Positions 1-8,579 of a DNA stretch of 64,000 nt are shown here, piece by piece. This DNA is from Burkholderia cenocepacia (GTDB taxonomy: Bacteria > Pseudomonadota > Gammaproteobacteria > Burkholderiales > Burkholderiaceae): the NCBI RefSeq assembly GCF_900446215.1, contig NZ_UAQZ01000013.1:797897-861896 (forward strand), in the 5' to 3' direction. Within the stretch, counting starts at the first letter, position 1. Each line of letters opens with the position of its first letter. The translations under genes were made by a program, and so were the position numbers. The notes beneath the pieces are model-generated. The model was given only the letters and a program-made list of their open reading frames with translations, was not told where the DNA came from and made no database searches.

Positions 1-1
1 G

Positions 2-286
2 ACGCGGCCGTGGGATTCGGCCGAACACCTGAAAACCGAAGACGACATGGCCGACTACTTCGACGCATGCCTGCAGGAGGCCGGCGACGATCCGGCCTTC
101 ATCGCGCATGCGCTCGGCGTGATCGCCCGCGCACGCGGCATGTCGCAGGTCGCACGCGATGCGGGCCTGTCGCGCGAAGGGCTGTACAAGGCGCTGTCGC
201 ACGACGGCAATCCGAGCTTCGGCACGATCCTGAAAGTCATCAAGGCGCTCGGCCTGCAATTGCACGGCGCCAAGGCTGCCGCGTGA
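2..286 (+). CDS. HigA-like addiction-module antidote protein (5' partial)
   Basis: The frame is open from the left edge of the window, so the first residues lie outside it. The visible part reads ..WDSAEHLKTEDDMADYFDACL.. and continues with a helix-turn-helix (SQVARDAGLSREGLYKAL). This is the pattern of the putative addiction-module antidote family, small XRE-type DNA-binding proteins of roughly 95-100 residues. In that family the partner is a RelE/HigB-like toxin normally encoded just upstream on the same strand, which would be outside this window. The internal ATG at 47 would give a 79-residue protein, but the conserved N-terminal stretch continues upstream of it, so 47 is probably not the start. 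Antitoxin function is inferred from family only. Confidence 0.75.
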   Translation, partial: TRPWDSAEHLKTEDDMADYFDACLQEAGDDPAFIAHALGVIARARGMSQVARDAGLSREGLYKALSHDGNPSFGTILKVIKALGLQLHGAKAAA

Positions 287-334
287 TCCGGCGGCGCACG
301 GCGTCGCGCCACGTGCGCAACGTCCGTGCCCGTG

Positions 335-1621
335 TCAGTGCAGCCACCCGGCCGCCCAGCGCGGCACCAGCGACACGAGATACAAGCCGAGCCCGATCAG
401 GCCGCCGACCAGCGTGCCGTTGATGCGGATGTACTGCAGATCCTTGCCGATGTTCAGCTCGATCTGTCGCGACATCTCGCGCGCGTCCCAGTTGCGCACC
501 GTGTCGCGAATGTGACGCATCAGGAAATCGGCGAAATCGGGCGCCATCTCGTGCACGGCCCGCTCCACATGTTCGTTGAGCGACGCGCGCAGCGCCGGGC
601 TCTCGGCGAGCCGCGCGCCGAGCCAGCCGCCGAGCGTCGCGGCCTGCCGGTGCAGCGCCGAATCGGGGCGCGCGAGATCGGCCTTCAGCCACGCACGCAA
701 CTGGTCCCACAAGTCGCGCACGTACTCGTTGAACGCGTCGCCGTCGCGAATATAGCGCTTGATCTCGTCGCCCTTCGCGAGGAACGCGGGGTCGTGCTTC
801 AGCCGCTCGGTCAGCCGCACGACCGTCCGGTCGAAGCGTTGCCGCAACTCATGCTCGGGGTCGGCCGCGACGCCTTCGAGCACGCGGCTCACCGCGCTGG
901 CGAGCATCCGCGCGCCGTTCTCGCCGAACCATTGCGTCGGCATGATCTTCTCGACCTTCGGGTATTGCGTCTTCAGCCATTCGACGATGAAGCCCGCGAT
1001 CACCTCGCGGTTCTCTTCCTTGTCGAGCACGTCGACCACCTGTTCGATCGCGTCGTCGAGCAGCGCCTGGTGGCGGCCGTCCTTCGTCAGCGTATCGAGG
1101 ATCGCGCCGGCCGATTGCGACAGGTCGACCCGGTCGATCACCGCGCGGAACGCATCGTGGACGAACGACTGGATCCGCGCGTCGTCGGTCATGTCGAGCG
1201 CGAAGCTCATCAGCTTCGTCACGTAGCCGCCGAGCGCGTCGGTGTTCGCCGGCTCGCCGAGCCATGCGCCGAGCTTCTGCGCGGGATCGTGCTGGCGGAT
1301 CTGCGCGGCGAGCGCGTCGGGGCCGAGGAATTTCTCGCGCACGAACACCGCGAGGTTGTCGGCAATCTTGTCCTTGTTCTTCGGGATGATCTCGGTGTGG
1401 CGCGACACGAACGGGATCGGCACGCGGCGGAACAGCGCGACGACCGCGAACCAGTCGGCGAGCGCGCCGACCATCGCGGCTTCCGCGACGGCCTTGAAAC
1501 CGTCGACCCACGGGCCGCGCGGCAGCACGATGGTGGTGACGAACACCGCGACGGCCGCGAGCAGCAGCCACAGCGCACGGCGCTTGCTTCGTTTCAGTTC
1601 GAGGGCTTTGTCTGGCGTCAT
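335..1621 (-). CDS. DUF445 family membrane protein
   Basis: The product of about 428 residues has an N-terminal membrane helix (ALWLLLAAVAVFVTTIVL) followed by the conserved DUF445 opening GFKAVAEAAMVGALADWFAVVALF, a long charged helical middle, and a C-terminal hydrophobic segment (LVGGLIGLGLYLVSLV) before the stop. This matches the YjiN-like DUF445 family of inner-membrane proteins, whose biochemical role is not established. I chose the ATG at 1621 (MTPDKALELKRSKRR). An upstream in-frame start at 1699 would add 26 low-complexity residues. It lies downstream of the anthranilate operon on the same strand but is separated by about 100 bases, and nothing suggests a shared function. Confidence 0.8.
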   Translation of the reverse strand: MTPDKALELKRSKRRALWLLLAAVAVFVTTIVLPRGPWVDGFKAVAEAAMVGALADWFAVVALFRRVPIPFVSRHTEIIPKNKDKIADNLAVFVREKFLGPDALAAQIRQHDPAQKLGAWLGEPANTDALGGYVTKLMSFALDMTDDARIQSFVHDAFRAVIDRVDLSQSAGAILDTLTKDGRHQALLDDAIEQVVDVLDKEENREVIAGFIVEWLKTQYPKVEKIMPTQWFGENGARMLASAVSRVLEGVAADPEHELRQRFDRTVVRLTERLKHDPAFLAKGDEIKRYIRDGDAFNEYVRDLWDQLRAWLKADLARPDSALHRQAATLGGWLGARLAESPALRASLNEHVERAVHEMAPDFADFLMRHIRDTVRNWDAREMSRQIELNIGKDLQYIRINGTLVGGLIGLGLYLVSLVPRWAAGWLH

Positions 1622-1717
1622 GGAGGACGAGCGGATCGGCGATGCCGCTAATATCCCCGATTTCGCCGCAGCCGACAAACCCGCGGCTCGCGCGGGCACG
1701 CACCGCGCGCGCCGCTG

Positions 1718-2938
1718 CTACATGAACGTCTTCAGATTGACGGCCGGATCGGCCAGCTTCACCGGATCGGGCACCGCCCCTGCCGCGATCAGCCGGCGCG
1801 ACGCGCCGATGTCGCGTCCGAGGTTCGCCGCGGCCACCGCGACGATCCTGCCGTCGTCGCCGAGCGCGAACACCGTGAACGGCCCGCTCGCCGGCTCGCC
1901 GCGCACGACGATCGTGCGCTCGCTGCCGAACAGCCCGAGCATCTGCAGGTTGCAGTCGTACTGATCCGACCACAGCCACGGCAGCTCGGCATAGATCTCG
2001 TCGGCACCGAGCAGGTTCGCGGCCGCGACGGCCGGCTGGTTTTCGGCCACCTGCCACGATTCGATCCGCACATGCCGCCCGAGCAGCGGGTTGAAGTGCA
2101 TCGTCACCTCGCCCGCCGCGAAGATCGCGGCATCGGCCGTGCGGCAGCCCGCGTCGACGCGTATCCCGTTGTCGACGTCGAGCCCGGCCGCCTGCGCCAG
2201 CTCGACATTCGGCACCACGCCGATGCCGACCACGACGACGTCGGCCGGCACGTCGCCCTGATCGGTCTCGACGACCGCGCCGCCGCCCGGCGCGCGCCGG
2301 ATCGCGCGCGGCAGCGTCGCCATCCGGAACAGCACGCCGCGCGCATCGTGCAATTGCCGCGCATATGCGCCGACGACTTCCGGCAGCGCGCGCTGCAGCA
2401 ACCGCGGCGCCGGATCGATCACCGTCACGTCGCAGCCGAGCTGGCGCGCGGCCGCCGCGACCTCGAGGCCGATGAAGCCGCCGCCGAGCACCGCCACGCG
2501 GCGCCCGGGCGCCAGTTGCGCACGCAACGCACGCGCATCGTCGACCGTGCGCACGTAATGCACCGCGACACCTTCGTCGATCGCCCCGCCGAACGTGCGC
2601 ACACGCGAACCCGTCGCGAGCACGAGCTTGCCGTACGGCAACGTCGCCCCGTCGTCGAGCCGCACGCGCTGCACATCGCGCTCGATCGCGTCGACGCGGG
2701 TGCCGAGCCGCAACGCGATGCGCTGCGTGTCGTACCACGCGGCATCACGGATGAACGCGCGCTGTTCGCCGCCGTCCGTCAGCAGCGCATCCTTCGACAG
2801 CGCCGGCCGGTCATACGGCAGCTCGCGCTCCGCGCCGATCATCACGATGCGCGCCGCCGCATCGCGTGCGCGCAGCGCTTCGGCCGTACGCCGCGCCGCG
2901 TGGCCGGCGCCGACGATCACGAACGGATCAGCCGACAT
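1718..2938 (-). CDS. andAa: Anthranilate 1,2-dioxygenase, ferredoxin reductase component
   Basis: A 406-residue FAD-dependent pyridine-nucleotide-disulfide-type reductase. The N-terminal FAD dinucleotide fold is seen as VIVGAGHAARRTAEAL, the central NAD(P)H fold as VAVLGGGFIGLEVAAAA, and the second FAD motif as TADAAIFAAGEV; the C-terminal reductase domain follows. Such proteins pass electrons from NADH to a Rieske ferredoxin. It is the last gene of a four-gene operon, and its start overlaps the end of the ferredoxin gene by 11 bases, which suggests translational coupling. The order large subunit-small subunit-ferredoxin-reductase matches the andAcAdAbAa operon described in Burkholderia, in contrast to the two-component AntABC enzyme of pseudomonads. 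Confidence 0.9.
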   Translation of the reverse strand: MSADPFVIVGAGHAARRTAEALRARDAAARIVMIGAERELPYDRPALSKDALLTDGGEQRAFIRDAAWYDTQRIALRLGTRVDAIERDVQRVRLDDGATLPYGKLVLATGSRVRTFGGAIDEGVAVHYVRTVDDARALRAQLAPGRRVAVLGGGFIGLEVAAAARQLGCDVTVIDPAPRLLQRALPEVVGAYARQLHDARGVLFRMATLPRAIRRAPGGGAVVETDQGDVPADVVVVGIGVVPNVELAQAAGLDVDNGIRVDAGCRTADAAIFAAGEVTMHFNPLLGRHVRIESWQVAENQPAVAAANLLGADEIYAELPWLWSDQYDCNLQMLGLFGSERTIVVRGEPASGPFTVFALGDDGRIVAVAAANLGRDIGASRRLIAAGAVPDPVKLADPAVNLKTFM

Positions 2939-3254
2939 TGACTTCCACCTGCCCGTCGACGATCCGGATCGGATAGGTCTGCACCGGCTCGGTGATCGGC
3001 GCGCATTTCGGCGCGCCGGTGCGAATGTCGATCAGCCCCTGATGCAGCGGGCACTCGACGCAGCCGTCCTCCACATAGCCTTCGGACAGCCGCGCATGGC
3101 CGTGCGTGCACAGGTCATGCATCGCGAACAGTTCGTCGCCGATCCGGAACACCGCGATCGGCTTCTGGCCGGCGACGCGCGCCGCCGGTTCGCCTTCGGA
3201 GAATTCGTCGAAAGCGCCCAGCGGATGCCATTGGGCGAGCGTTGCTTCAGTCAT
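2928..3254 (-). CDS. andAb: Anthranilate 1,2-dioxygenase, Rieske ferredoxin component
   Basis: A 108-residue Rieske [2Fe-2S] ferredoxin. The cluster ligands are visible as C49-x-H51 (DLCTHGHARL) and C68-x2-H71 (CVECPLHQG), with the usual 16-residue spacing. It carries electrons from the AndAa reductase to the terminal oxygenase. The start is the ATG at 3254 (MTEATLAQWHPLGAFDEF), which gives the usual length for oxygenase-linked Rieske ferredoxins. Its stop lies inside the start region of andAa, and it begins 35 bases after the small oxygenase subunit gene, so it is clearly within one transcript. Confidence 0.93.
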   Translation of the reverse strand: MTEATLAQWHPLGAFDEFSEGEPAARVAGQKPIAVFRIGDELFAMHDLCTHGHARLSEGYVEDGCVECPLHQGLIDIRTGAPKCAPITEPVQTYPIRIVDGQVEVNVG

Positions 3255-3289
3255 GTCGATTCCTTGCTTCGTCAGATCGATCAGAGCGG

Positions 3290-3766
3290 TCAGATCGGCG
3301 TCGCGAGCAGCGTCTGCACGCGCGACGTGTCGTAGATCACGCGCTTGGTCTTGTAGCGCAGGCCGTCGGGCGTGCGCACGACCGTGTCGTAGTACTTGCC
3401 GGCCTGATACACGTTCGATTCGCCGTTGCTGCGCGTCTGCACGACCACGTAGTTGCTCTCGGTATCGATTTCGCCGTCGCGCTCGGCGACGATCGTCAGG
3501 CCCGACGTCATGTGCCGGTACGTGTGCTCCTCGTAGATGTTCGCGTGCCGCAGCGACACCACGCGGTCGCGCAGCATCCGCTGGTTCGTGCAGTGGACGA
3601 TCCCGACCGGCAGCCCGAGATCGGCGTTCTCCTTCGGCACGATTTCGTACGTGCAGTCCTCGGTGAACATCTCCGGCCAGTGTTCGAGCCGATCGTTGTC
3701 GAGGTGCCCGATGTAGCGGTTCTGGAGCATGTAAATCTCGAACCACGTCTTCATGTCTTCCGTCAT
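3290..3766 (-). CDS. andAd: Anthranilate 1,2-dioxygenase, small oxygenase subunit
   Basis: A 158-residue protein of the ring-hydroxylating dioxygenase beta-subunit family (SnoaL-like fold). Typical features are the N-terminal segment with LDNDRLEHWPEMFTEDCTY, the conserved R..L.HANIYEEHTYRHM region and the C-terminal YKTKRVIYDTSRVQTLLATPI. The beta subunit has no metal and stabilises the alpha3beta3 oxygenase. It starts 15 bases after the end of the large subunit gene, preceded by AGGAAA. Identity as the anthranilate enzyme rests on the operon and the neighbouring catechol genes. Confidence 0.9.
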   Translation of the reverse strand: MTEDMKTWFEIYMLQNRYIGHLDNDRLEHWPEMFTEDCTYEIVPKENADLGLPVGIVHCTNQRMLRDRVVSLRHANIYEEHTYRHMTSGLTIVAERDGEIDTESNYVVVQTRSNGESNVYQAGKYYDTVVRTPDGLRYKTKRVIYDTSRVQTLLATPI

Positions 3767-3781
3767 TTTCCTGCTCCCGCC

Positions 3782-5053
3782 TCAATAGCCCATCAGCTTC
3801 TGGTAGCCGACCCAGAACTTGCGGATCAGGCTCTCGGTGATCACCGTGTCCTGCTGGTCCGGATTGCCGCGCGACATCTCGATCACCGACGTCGCATCGG
3901 CGTCGCGCACCGTGCCGCGCTGCACGAGCTCGGTCGCTTCGGTATCTTCCATCGAGATGTAGCCGGCCGGCCCGACGAGGTTCGCCTGCTTGATGCGCAG
4001 CGCGCGCAGCTCGGGCGTGTCGTCCGCATAGCCGAAGAAGTGGAAGATCAGCTCGAAGTTGTCGGGCCCTTTCGGCAGGATCTGCCGCGCGACCAGCGTG
4101 TTGTGGATCTGCTGGATCACGAGCTGCGGGAAGATCGGCTGGATATGGTTGGTGCAATCCTCGTCGTATTCCGATACGAGATCGAGGATCGATTCGTCCT
4201 CCAGATGGAAGCCCTCGTCGAACGAACGGATGTTCTGCTGCTTGTATGCGGCCGACGTGTCGTCATTCGTCTTCGTCACCGTGATGATGCTGTGCAGCCC
4301 GTGATTCGCATCCGGAATCGAGCGCGCCTTCATGCCGACGCGGAAGATGTTGAAGGTCGTATGGAACAGGTGCAGCATGCTCGCGTGATACGGGTCCTTC
4401 ACGTTCTCCATGTACAGCTTCCAGTTCGACTTCGAATACTGGCGCGTGCAGCCGAGATACTCGATCGGCTTGTGGAAGATCCGGTCGATCCACGGACGCA
4501 TCTGCTCGCCCAGATACGCGGGCAGCGGCGCGACCGCGTCGCTGAAGGTCGCGAACACGAGCCCGCGATAGCTGTCGACGCGCAGCTTGCGCAGCCCGTG
4601 CTGCTTCGGATCGAAATCGGCCGGCATCCCGGTCATCCCCTTCTGGCCGCGCCGGAACGGCACGCCGAGCAGGTTGCCCTGGTTGTCGAAGCTCCACTGG
4701 TGATAGACGCACGTGTGCGAACTCGCGTTGCCGCGCGACTTGCGGCACACCTGCGCGCCGCGGTGCGCGCAGCGGTTCACCCACGCGGACAGCGTGCCGT
4801 CCTCGGCGCGCGTGACGACCACCGGCGTGTCGCCGACGAACGTGCTCTTGAAATCGCCGGCGTTCGGGATCTCCGCTTCGAGCGCGACGAAGTTCCACGT
4901 CGGCCCGCGGAAGATGCGTTCCTGCTCGCGATCGTAGACCGCCCGCGAGCTGAACACCTTGTACGGCACGCGCGAGCCGTCGTCGTGCGGAAAGGTCACG
5001 TCGGATGCGTCGCCGCGCTCCGCGAAAACGACGGGCGATTCTGTCTGCTCCAT
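3782..5053 (-). CDS. andAc: Anthranilate 1,2-dioxygenase, large (catalytic) oxygenase subunit
   Basis: A 423-residue Rieske non-haem-iron oxygenase alpha subunit. The Rieske cluster ligands are C95-x-H97 (RCAHRGA) and C115-x2-H118 (CVYHQWSF). The mononuclear iron site follows in ENVKDPYHASMLH, with Asp bridging and two His ligands. The enzyme family deaminates and decarboxylates anthranilate to catechol with O2 and NADH. The ATG at 5053 is preferred over one 12 codons upstream because AAGGAG lies seven bases before it and the length then equals that of known AndAc proteins. It is the first gene of the operon and faces andR across a 212-base divergent promoter region. The catBAC genes a few kilobases away take up the product. 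Confidence 0.93.
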   Translation of the reverse strand: MEQTESPVVFAERGDASDVTFPHDDGSRVPYKVFSSRAVYDREQERIFRGPTWNFVALEAEIPNAGDFKSTFVGDTPVVVTRAEDGTLSAWVNRCAHRGAQVCRKSRGNASSHTCVYHQWSFDNQGNLLGVPFRRGQKGMTGMPADFDPKQHGLRKLRVDSYRGLVFATFSDAVAPLPAYLGEQMRPWIDRIFHKPIEYLGCTRQYSKSNWKLYMENVKDPYHASMLHLFHTTFNIFRVGMKARSIPDANHGLHSIITVTKTNDDTSAAYKQQNIRSFDEGFHLEDESILDLVSEYDEDCTNHIQPIFPQLVIQQIHNTLVARQILPKGPDNFELIFHFFGYADDTPELRALRIKQANLVGPAGYISMEDTEATELVQRGTVRDADATSVIEMSRGNPDQQDTVITESLIRKFWVGYQKLMGY

Positions 5054-5126
5054 GTCGGACTCCTTGTCGATCCGTTGCGTTGAATGCATGGAGCCGATTT
5101 TTGAAAAGCTAATATTCAGCGTCTAT

Positions 5127-5166
5127 CCGGAAAGTGCGATTGCGGCGGTGCAATATCCACTTTCGG
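5127..5166. promoter_or_regulatory. Inverted repeat in the andAc-andR divergent promoter region
   Basis: The 212-base space between andAc and andR contains CCGGAAAGTG at 5127-5136 and CACTTTCGG at 5158-5166, an imperfect inverted repeat with arms about two helical turns apart. Its position between the divergent genes makes it a candidate AndR binding site. AraC/XylS activators often bind direct repeats instead, so the assignment is an inference. The region is also more AT-rich than its surroundings, as expected for promoters. Confidence 0.4.
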
Positions 5167-5265
5167 CGGATTTCTGCGCTAGCATGACGGCACACGCGAC
5201 CCGTCGCACGATCGCGACCCATTCGTCGGATCGAAGCGCGCGTCGCCCTACCAAGGCTGAGGCCC

Positions 5266-6225
5266 ATGTCCCCAACGTCGTTCGAGCCGCTCGCGCTGCG
5301 CGCGCACCGGCTGTTCGAATCCCGCGATCTCGACGAGACGCGCGAGCGGATCTCGCGCGTGATGCAGCCGCACGCGCTGCTGCCGAGCGGCCGCGTGCAG
5401 GGCGCGTCGCACATGGATTTCGTCAAGCTGGGCGGGCTCGGGATCGGCACGATCGCGTTCGGCGACGCGATGCGCGTGCAGGTCGATGCCGTCGACGGCT
5501 ACTACCTGCTGATGTTCTGCCTGTCCGGCCAGGCCGAAGTGCGCGCGATGGGGCGGCAGCTCGGCGTCGACGGCCAGACCGGCGTGCTGTGCGCGCCCGG
5601 CGAGCGCTTCGACGCGGTGCTGTCGGCCGATTGCGAGCAGTTCGTGCTGCGCATCGACGCGGCGACCGTCGGCTCGCTGACCGGCGACCCGCGCGCGACG
5701 CTCGACCCGGTGCTGCACGTCAGCGACGCCGCGCTCGCCGCGTGGCGTCAGCAACTGATGCTCGTCGCGCGGTCGCCCGAGCTGCTCGAACGCGCGAACG
5801 CGAACCCGCGGGTCGCGTCGCAGCTCGAGCATCTGCTGATCGACCTGCTGATCGAAGGCCATCCGCCGTCCATGCCGCAGGCGTCGCATCGCGACCCGGC
5901 GCCGGGCTTCGTGCGGCGCGCGCAGGAGTTCGTCGATGCGCACTACGCGCAGCCGCTGCAGCTCGCCGATATCGTCCAGGCCGCCAACGTGCCCGAACGG
6001 ACGCTGCGCGACGCGTTCCTGCAATTCCGCGGAATGAGCCCGATGCAATATCTGCGCGCGACGCGGCTCGACCATGCGAGGGAGTTGCTGCGTGGGTCGA
6101 CATCCGAGCGACGGATCGCCGATATCGCGCTCGATTGCGGGTTTACCCACCTGGGCCGGTTCGCGATCGCGTATCGGGAGAAGTTCGGCGAATCGCCGTC
6201 GGAAACGCTCGACGCCAGGCGCTGA
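5266..6225 (+). CDS. andR: AraC/XylS-type activator of the anthranilate operon
   Basis: A 319-residue regulator with an N-terminal AraC-binding-like sensor half (HALLPSGRVQGASHMDFVKLG onwards) and a C-terminal double helix-turn-helix of about 95 residues. The latter is recognised by PLQLADIVQAANVPERTLRDAF and IADIALDCGFTHLGRFAIAYRE, ending in KFGESPSETLDARR. It is transcribed away from andAc. In Burkholderia, an AraC-type AndR encoded next to the and operon is needed for anthranilate-dependent expression, and position and family agree here. The effector is presumably anthranilate. Confidence 0.85.
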   Translation: MSPTSFEPLALRAHRLFESRDLDETRERISRVMQPHALLPSGRVQGASHMDFVKLGGLGIGTIAFGDAMRVQVDAVDGYYLLMFCLSGQAEVRAMGRQLGVDGQTGVLCAPGERFDAVLSADCEQFVLRIDAATVGSLTGDPRATLDPVLHVSDAALAAWRQQLMLVARSPELLERANANPRVASQLEHLLIDLLIEGHPPSMPQASHRDPAPGFVRRAQEFVDAHYAQPLQLADIVQAANVPERTLRDAFLQFRGMSPMQYLRATRLDHARELLRGSTSERRIADIALDCGFTHLGRFAIAYREKFGESPSETLDARR

Positions 6226-6381
6226 AGCAGCCGTCCGCACACGCACTGCCGCACGGCCGTAGGCTGCATTTCGCGCGCCGTGCTGCCGATCGCCGTCCCT
6301 ACCCTTCGCGCCTTCCGCGCATGAGCGCGGTCGCCCCAATCGACGGCCGGTCGCACTCGCGCGACGACCTCGCGTCGCAAT

Positions 6382-6666
6382 CTACGCCGGCGGCCCGCGC
6401 CGCGGCACGGCGTTGCTTGCCGCATCCGCGGACGGCCGGCGCGCAGGGTCGAGCCGTGCCGCCGCGCACGCCAGCGCCCCTTCGATCCGTTCGAGCATCG
6501 CGCGCGTGGCCTCGCTGCGCGGGCTCGCGCGCAGCAACAGCCCCAGCCACTTCAGCCGCCGCGCGAGCATCGGCACGACCAGCGTCCGGACGATCAGCCG
6601 TTGATCCCGGTCCAACGGATCGAAACGCACGCATGCGTCGACGAGCGCATCGAGCGTGAGTACCAC
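6382..6666 (-). CDS. Small hypothetical protein downstream of a chemoreceptor
   Basis: On the minus strand a coherent open frame gives VLTLDALVDACVRFDPLDRD.. with a long amphipathic middle (RTLVVPMLARRLKWLGLLL) and an Ala/Arg-rich C-terminus, about 94 residues from a GTG at 6666. No family is recognised. It follows the chemoreceptor gene on the same strand by about 70 bases. The even spacing of hydrophobic residues suggests a real helical protein, but there is no strong ribosome-binding site and the start is uncertain. Confidence 0.45.
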   Translation of the reverse strand: MVLTLDALVDACVRFDPLDRDQRLIVRTLVVPMLARRLKWLGLLLRASPRSEATRAMLERIEGALACAAARLDPARRPSADAASNAVPRRGPPA

Positions 6667-6737
6667 GTGAGCAGAACGCGTCGAGCCATTCAAGGGTCGA
6701 TACTCCCGTCGCAGCAGGCTGCGAACCGTTATCCCGA

Positions 6738-8414
6738 TCAAAACGCCTTCCCGTCGACGGCGCCGCCCGCGACAGGGGCGCTCAGCCCCGCCGCCAGCGG
6801 TTTCGTCGGCGCGACGGCGAGCGCGGATGCGGGCGCCGACGACGCCATGACCGGCGCATCGTCGCCATTCGGCGCGAGCTTGAACGCCGCCATCGCCGCC
6901 TGCAGGCGGCCGGCCTGCTCCTCGAGCGAATGCGCCGCCGCGGCCGCCTGCTCGACGAGCGCCGCGTTCTGCTGCGTCACCTGGTCCATCTGCTCGATCG
7001 CCAGATTGACCTGCCCGATCCCCTGGCTCTGCTCCCGCGACGCGGCCGCGATTTCGGCGACGATATCGGACACCTGCTTGATCGCGAGCTTCACCTGCTC
7101 CATCGTCGCGCCGACGCCCGTGGCCTGCCGCGCGCTGTCGCGGATCATCGACACCGACGCGCCGATCAGTTCCTTGATCTCCTTCGCAGCCGCCGCCGAG
7201 CGCTGCGCGAGGCTGCGCACCTCGCTCGCGACCACCGCGAAGCCGCGCCCCTGCTCGCCGGCGCGCGCGGCCTCCACCGCGGCGTTGAGCGCGAGGATGT
7301 TGGTCTGGAACGCGATGCTCTCGATGACGCCCGTGATGTCGGCAACCTGGCTGGAACTGCTGCTGATCTGCCCGATCGTCGCGACCATGCTCTGCACGGC
7401 ATCGTTGCCGGCATCGGCCATGCCGGTCGCGCGCGTCGCCAGCGTATTGGCCTGCTGCGCGTTGTCGGCGTTCTGCTTCACGGTCTCGGTCAGTTGCGTC
7501 ATGCTCGATGCGGTTTCCTCGAGCGACGCGGCCTGCTCTTCCGTGCGGGCCGACAGATCGGCATTGCCGCTCGCGATCTGGCGCGACGCAACCCCCACCG
7601 CTTCCGCGCTGCGCTTGATGCCGCGCACCGTCGCACCGAGTTGCCGATCCATCGTCGCCAACGCACCGAGCAACCGGCCGAATTCGTCGTGCGAGTCGAC
7701 GTCGATCCGGTTGTCCAGCGACCCGCCGGCGATTTCGTCGGCCACGCGCACGGCCTTGCCGAGCGGCGTCGAGATGTGCCGCATCAGGTGCGCGGATACC
7801 CACGCCGCGACCAGCACGCCGATACCGATCAGGCCGATCGCGATCCACAGGATCATGACGAAGGTCGACGCGCTGTCGTCGACGAACGACTTCGCCTGAT
7901 CGATGTTCAGTGCGATGTCGTCGTCGAGCGCCTGCTTGAGCGCGCCGGCGGCGGGCGCCAGCCGGTCGATCGCCGCGGCGGCCGCGTCGCGGTCCCCGCC
8001 GCCCACCGCCGCGAGTGCCGCGTCCACGCCGGCCCGGAACCGCGGCAGCACGTCGCGAATCCGGGCCGCGATGCGGCGCTCCTTGTCGCTCGTGATCGAT
8101 TGGCCGTAATAGCGGTTCCATATCGTGTCGAGACGGCGTTGCCCGGCACGCGTCTCGTCGATCCCGCTGCGGACCCGCGCGGGATCGCGCTCGGACAATG
8201 CCCCGCGCATCCGAAGCTGCGTCTCGAAGGTCGCGGCGCGAATTTCCGACAATTCGCTGATCGGCAAGGTGTTGTCCGTATAAGCGTCATGGACGTTCGA
8301 ATTCAGTCTCGACAGACCGAACAGGCCGAACACGCCGATGGCGACCATGAGCGCGACACACGCGGCAAGCGCGAAAAAGATCCTGAACTTGATGCTTTTC
8401 CCCAATCGGCTCAC
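6738..8414 (-). CDS. Methyl-accepting chemotaxis protein (four-helix-bundle sensor)
   Basis: A 558-residue chemoreceptor. The first membrane helix is at about residues 11-33, then a periplasmic four-helix-bundle ligand domain (LSRLNSNVHDAYTDNTLPISEL..), a second membrane helix near 190-212 (FVMILWIAIGLIGIGVLVAAW), a HAMP linker and a long cytoplasmic signalling coil. The hairpin tip is recognisable (FQTNILALNAAVEAARAGEQ, then VASEVRSLAQRSA). It would couple a periplasmic signal to CheA/CheW. I chose the GTG at 8414 because GGAGGAG stands a few bases before it. No C-terminal CheR/CheB-tethering pentapeptide is visible. The ligand is unknown; its place between the and and cat clusters makes an aromatic attractant an attractive guess only. 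Confidence 0.88.
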   Translation of the reverse strand: MSRLGKSIKFRIFFALAACVALMVAIGVFGLFGLSRLNSNVHDAYTDNTLPISELSEIRAATFETQLRMRGALSERDPARVRSGIDETRAGQRRLDTIWNRYYGQSITSDKERRIAARIRDVLPRFRAGVDAALAAVGGGDRDAAAAAIDRLAPAAGALKQALDDDIALNIDQAKSFVDDSASTFVMILWIAIGLIGIGVLVAAWVSAHLMRHISTPLGKAVRVADEIAGGSLDNRIDVDSHDEFGRLLGALATMDRQLGATVRGIKRSAEAVGVASRQIASGNADLSARTEEQAASLEETASSMTQLTETVKQNADNAQQANTLATRATGMADAGNDAVQSMVATIGQISSSSSQVADITGVIESIAFQTNILALNAAVEAARAGEQGRGFAVVASEVRSLAQRSAAAAKEIKELIGASVSMIRDSARQATGVGATMEQVKLAIKQVSDIVAEIAAASREQSQGIGQVNLAIEQMDQVTQQNAALVEQAAAAAHSLEEQAGRLQAAMAAFKLAPNGDDAPVMASSAPASALAVAPTKPLAAGLSAPVAGGAVDGKAF

Positions 8415-8497
8415 GCTGCTCTCCTCCACTGTTCCAGGGCGATGCGGAACGGGAAACCCCGCGTCCAACCCTGTTTACGGAGAGCGACATGGCCGAT

Positions 8498-8505
8498 TTA
8501 TCGGC
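8498..8505 (-). promoter_or_regulatory. Sigma-28 (FliA)-type -10 element candidate upstream of the chemoreceptor
   Basis: Read on the minus strand, GCCGATAA occurs about 85 bases before the chemoreceptor start. This is the textbook -10 sequence of flagellar sigma-28 promoters, and the same octamer precedes the second chemoreceptor in this window. A convincing -35 (TAAA-like) was not seen at the right distance, so this is a suggestion. Confidence 0.35.
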
Positions 8506-8579
8506 TGCCGGCAGGATAGAAAAAACCATGTGCGGCAATAATCGGCATGCGGCGATCGCTTTGTGTCGGCCGTCAGCCA

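Noticed and set aside
326..1651. Long open frames opposite real genes, for example opposite the DUF445 gene and many others of 300-1000 codons.
   Set aside because: High-GC DNA yields long spurious frames; these translate to Arg/Ala/His-rich or Val/Glu/Arg-rich sequence without domain signatures, while the opposite strand has recognisable proteins.
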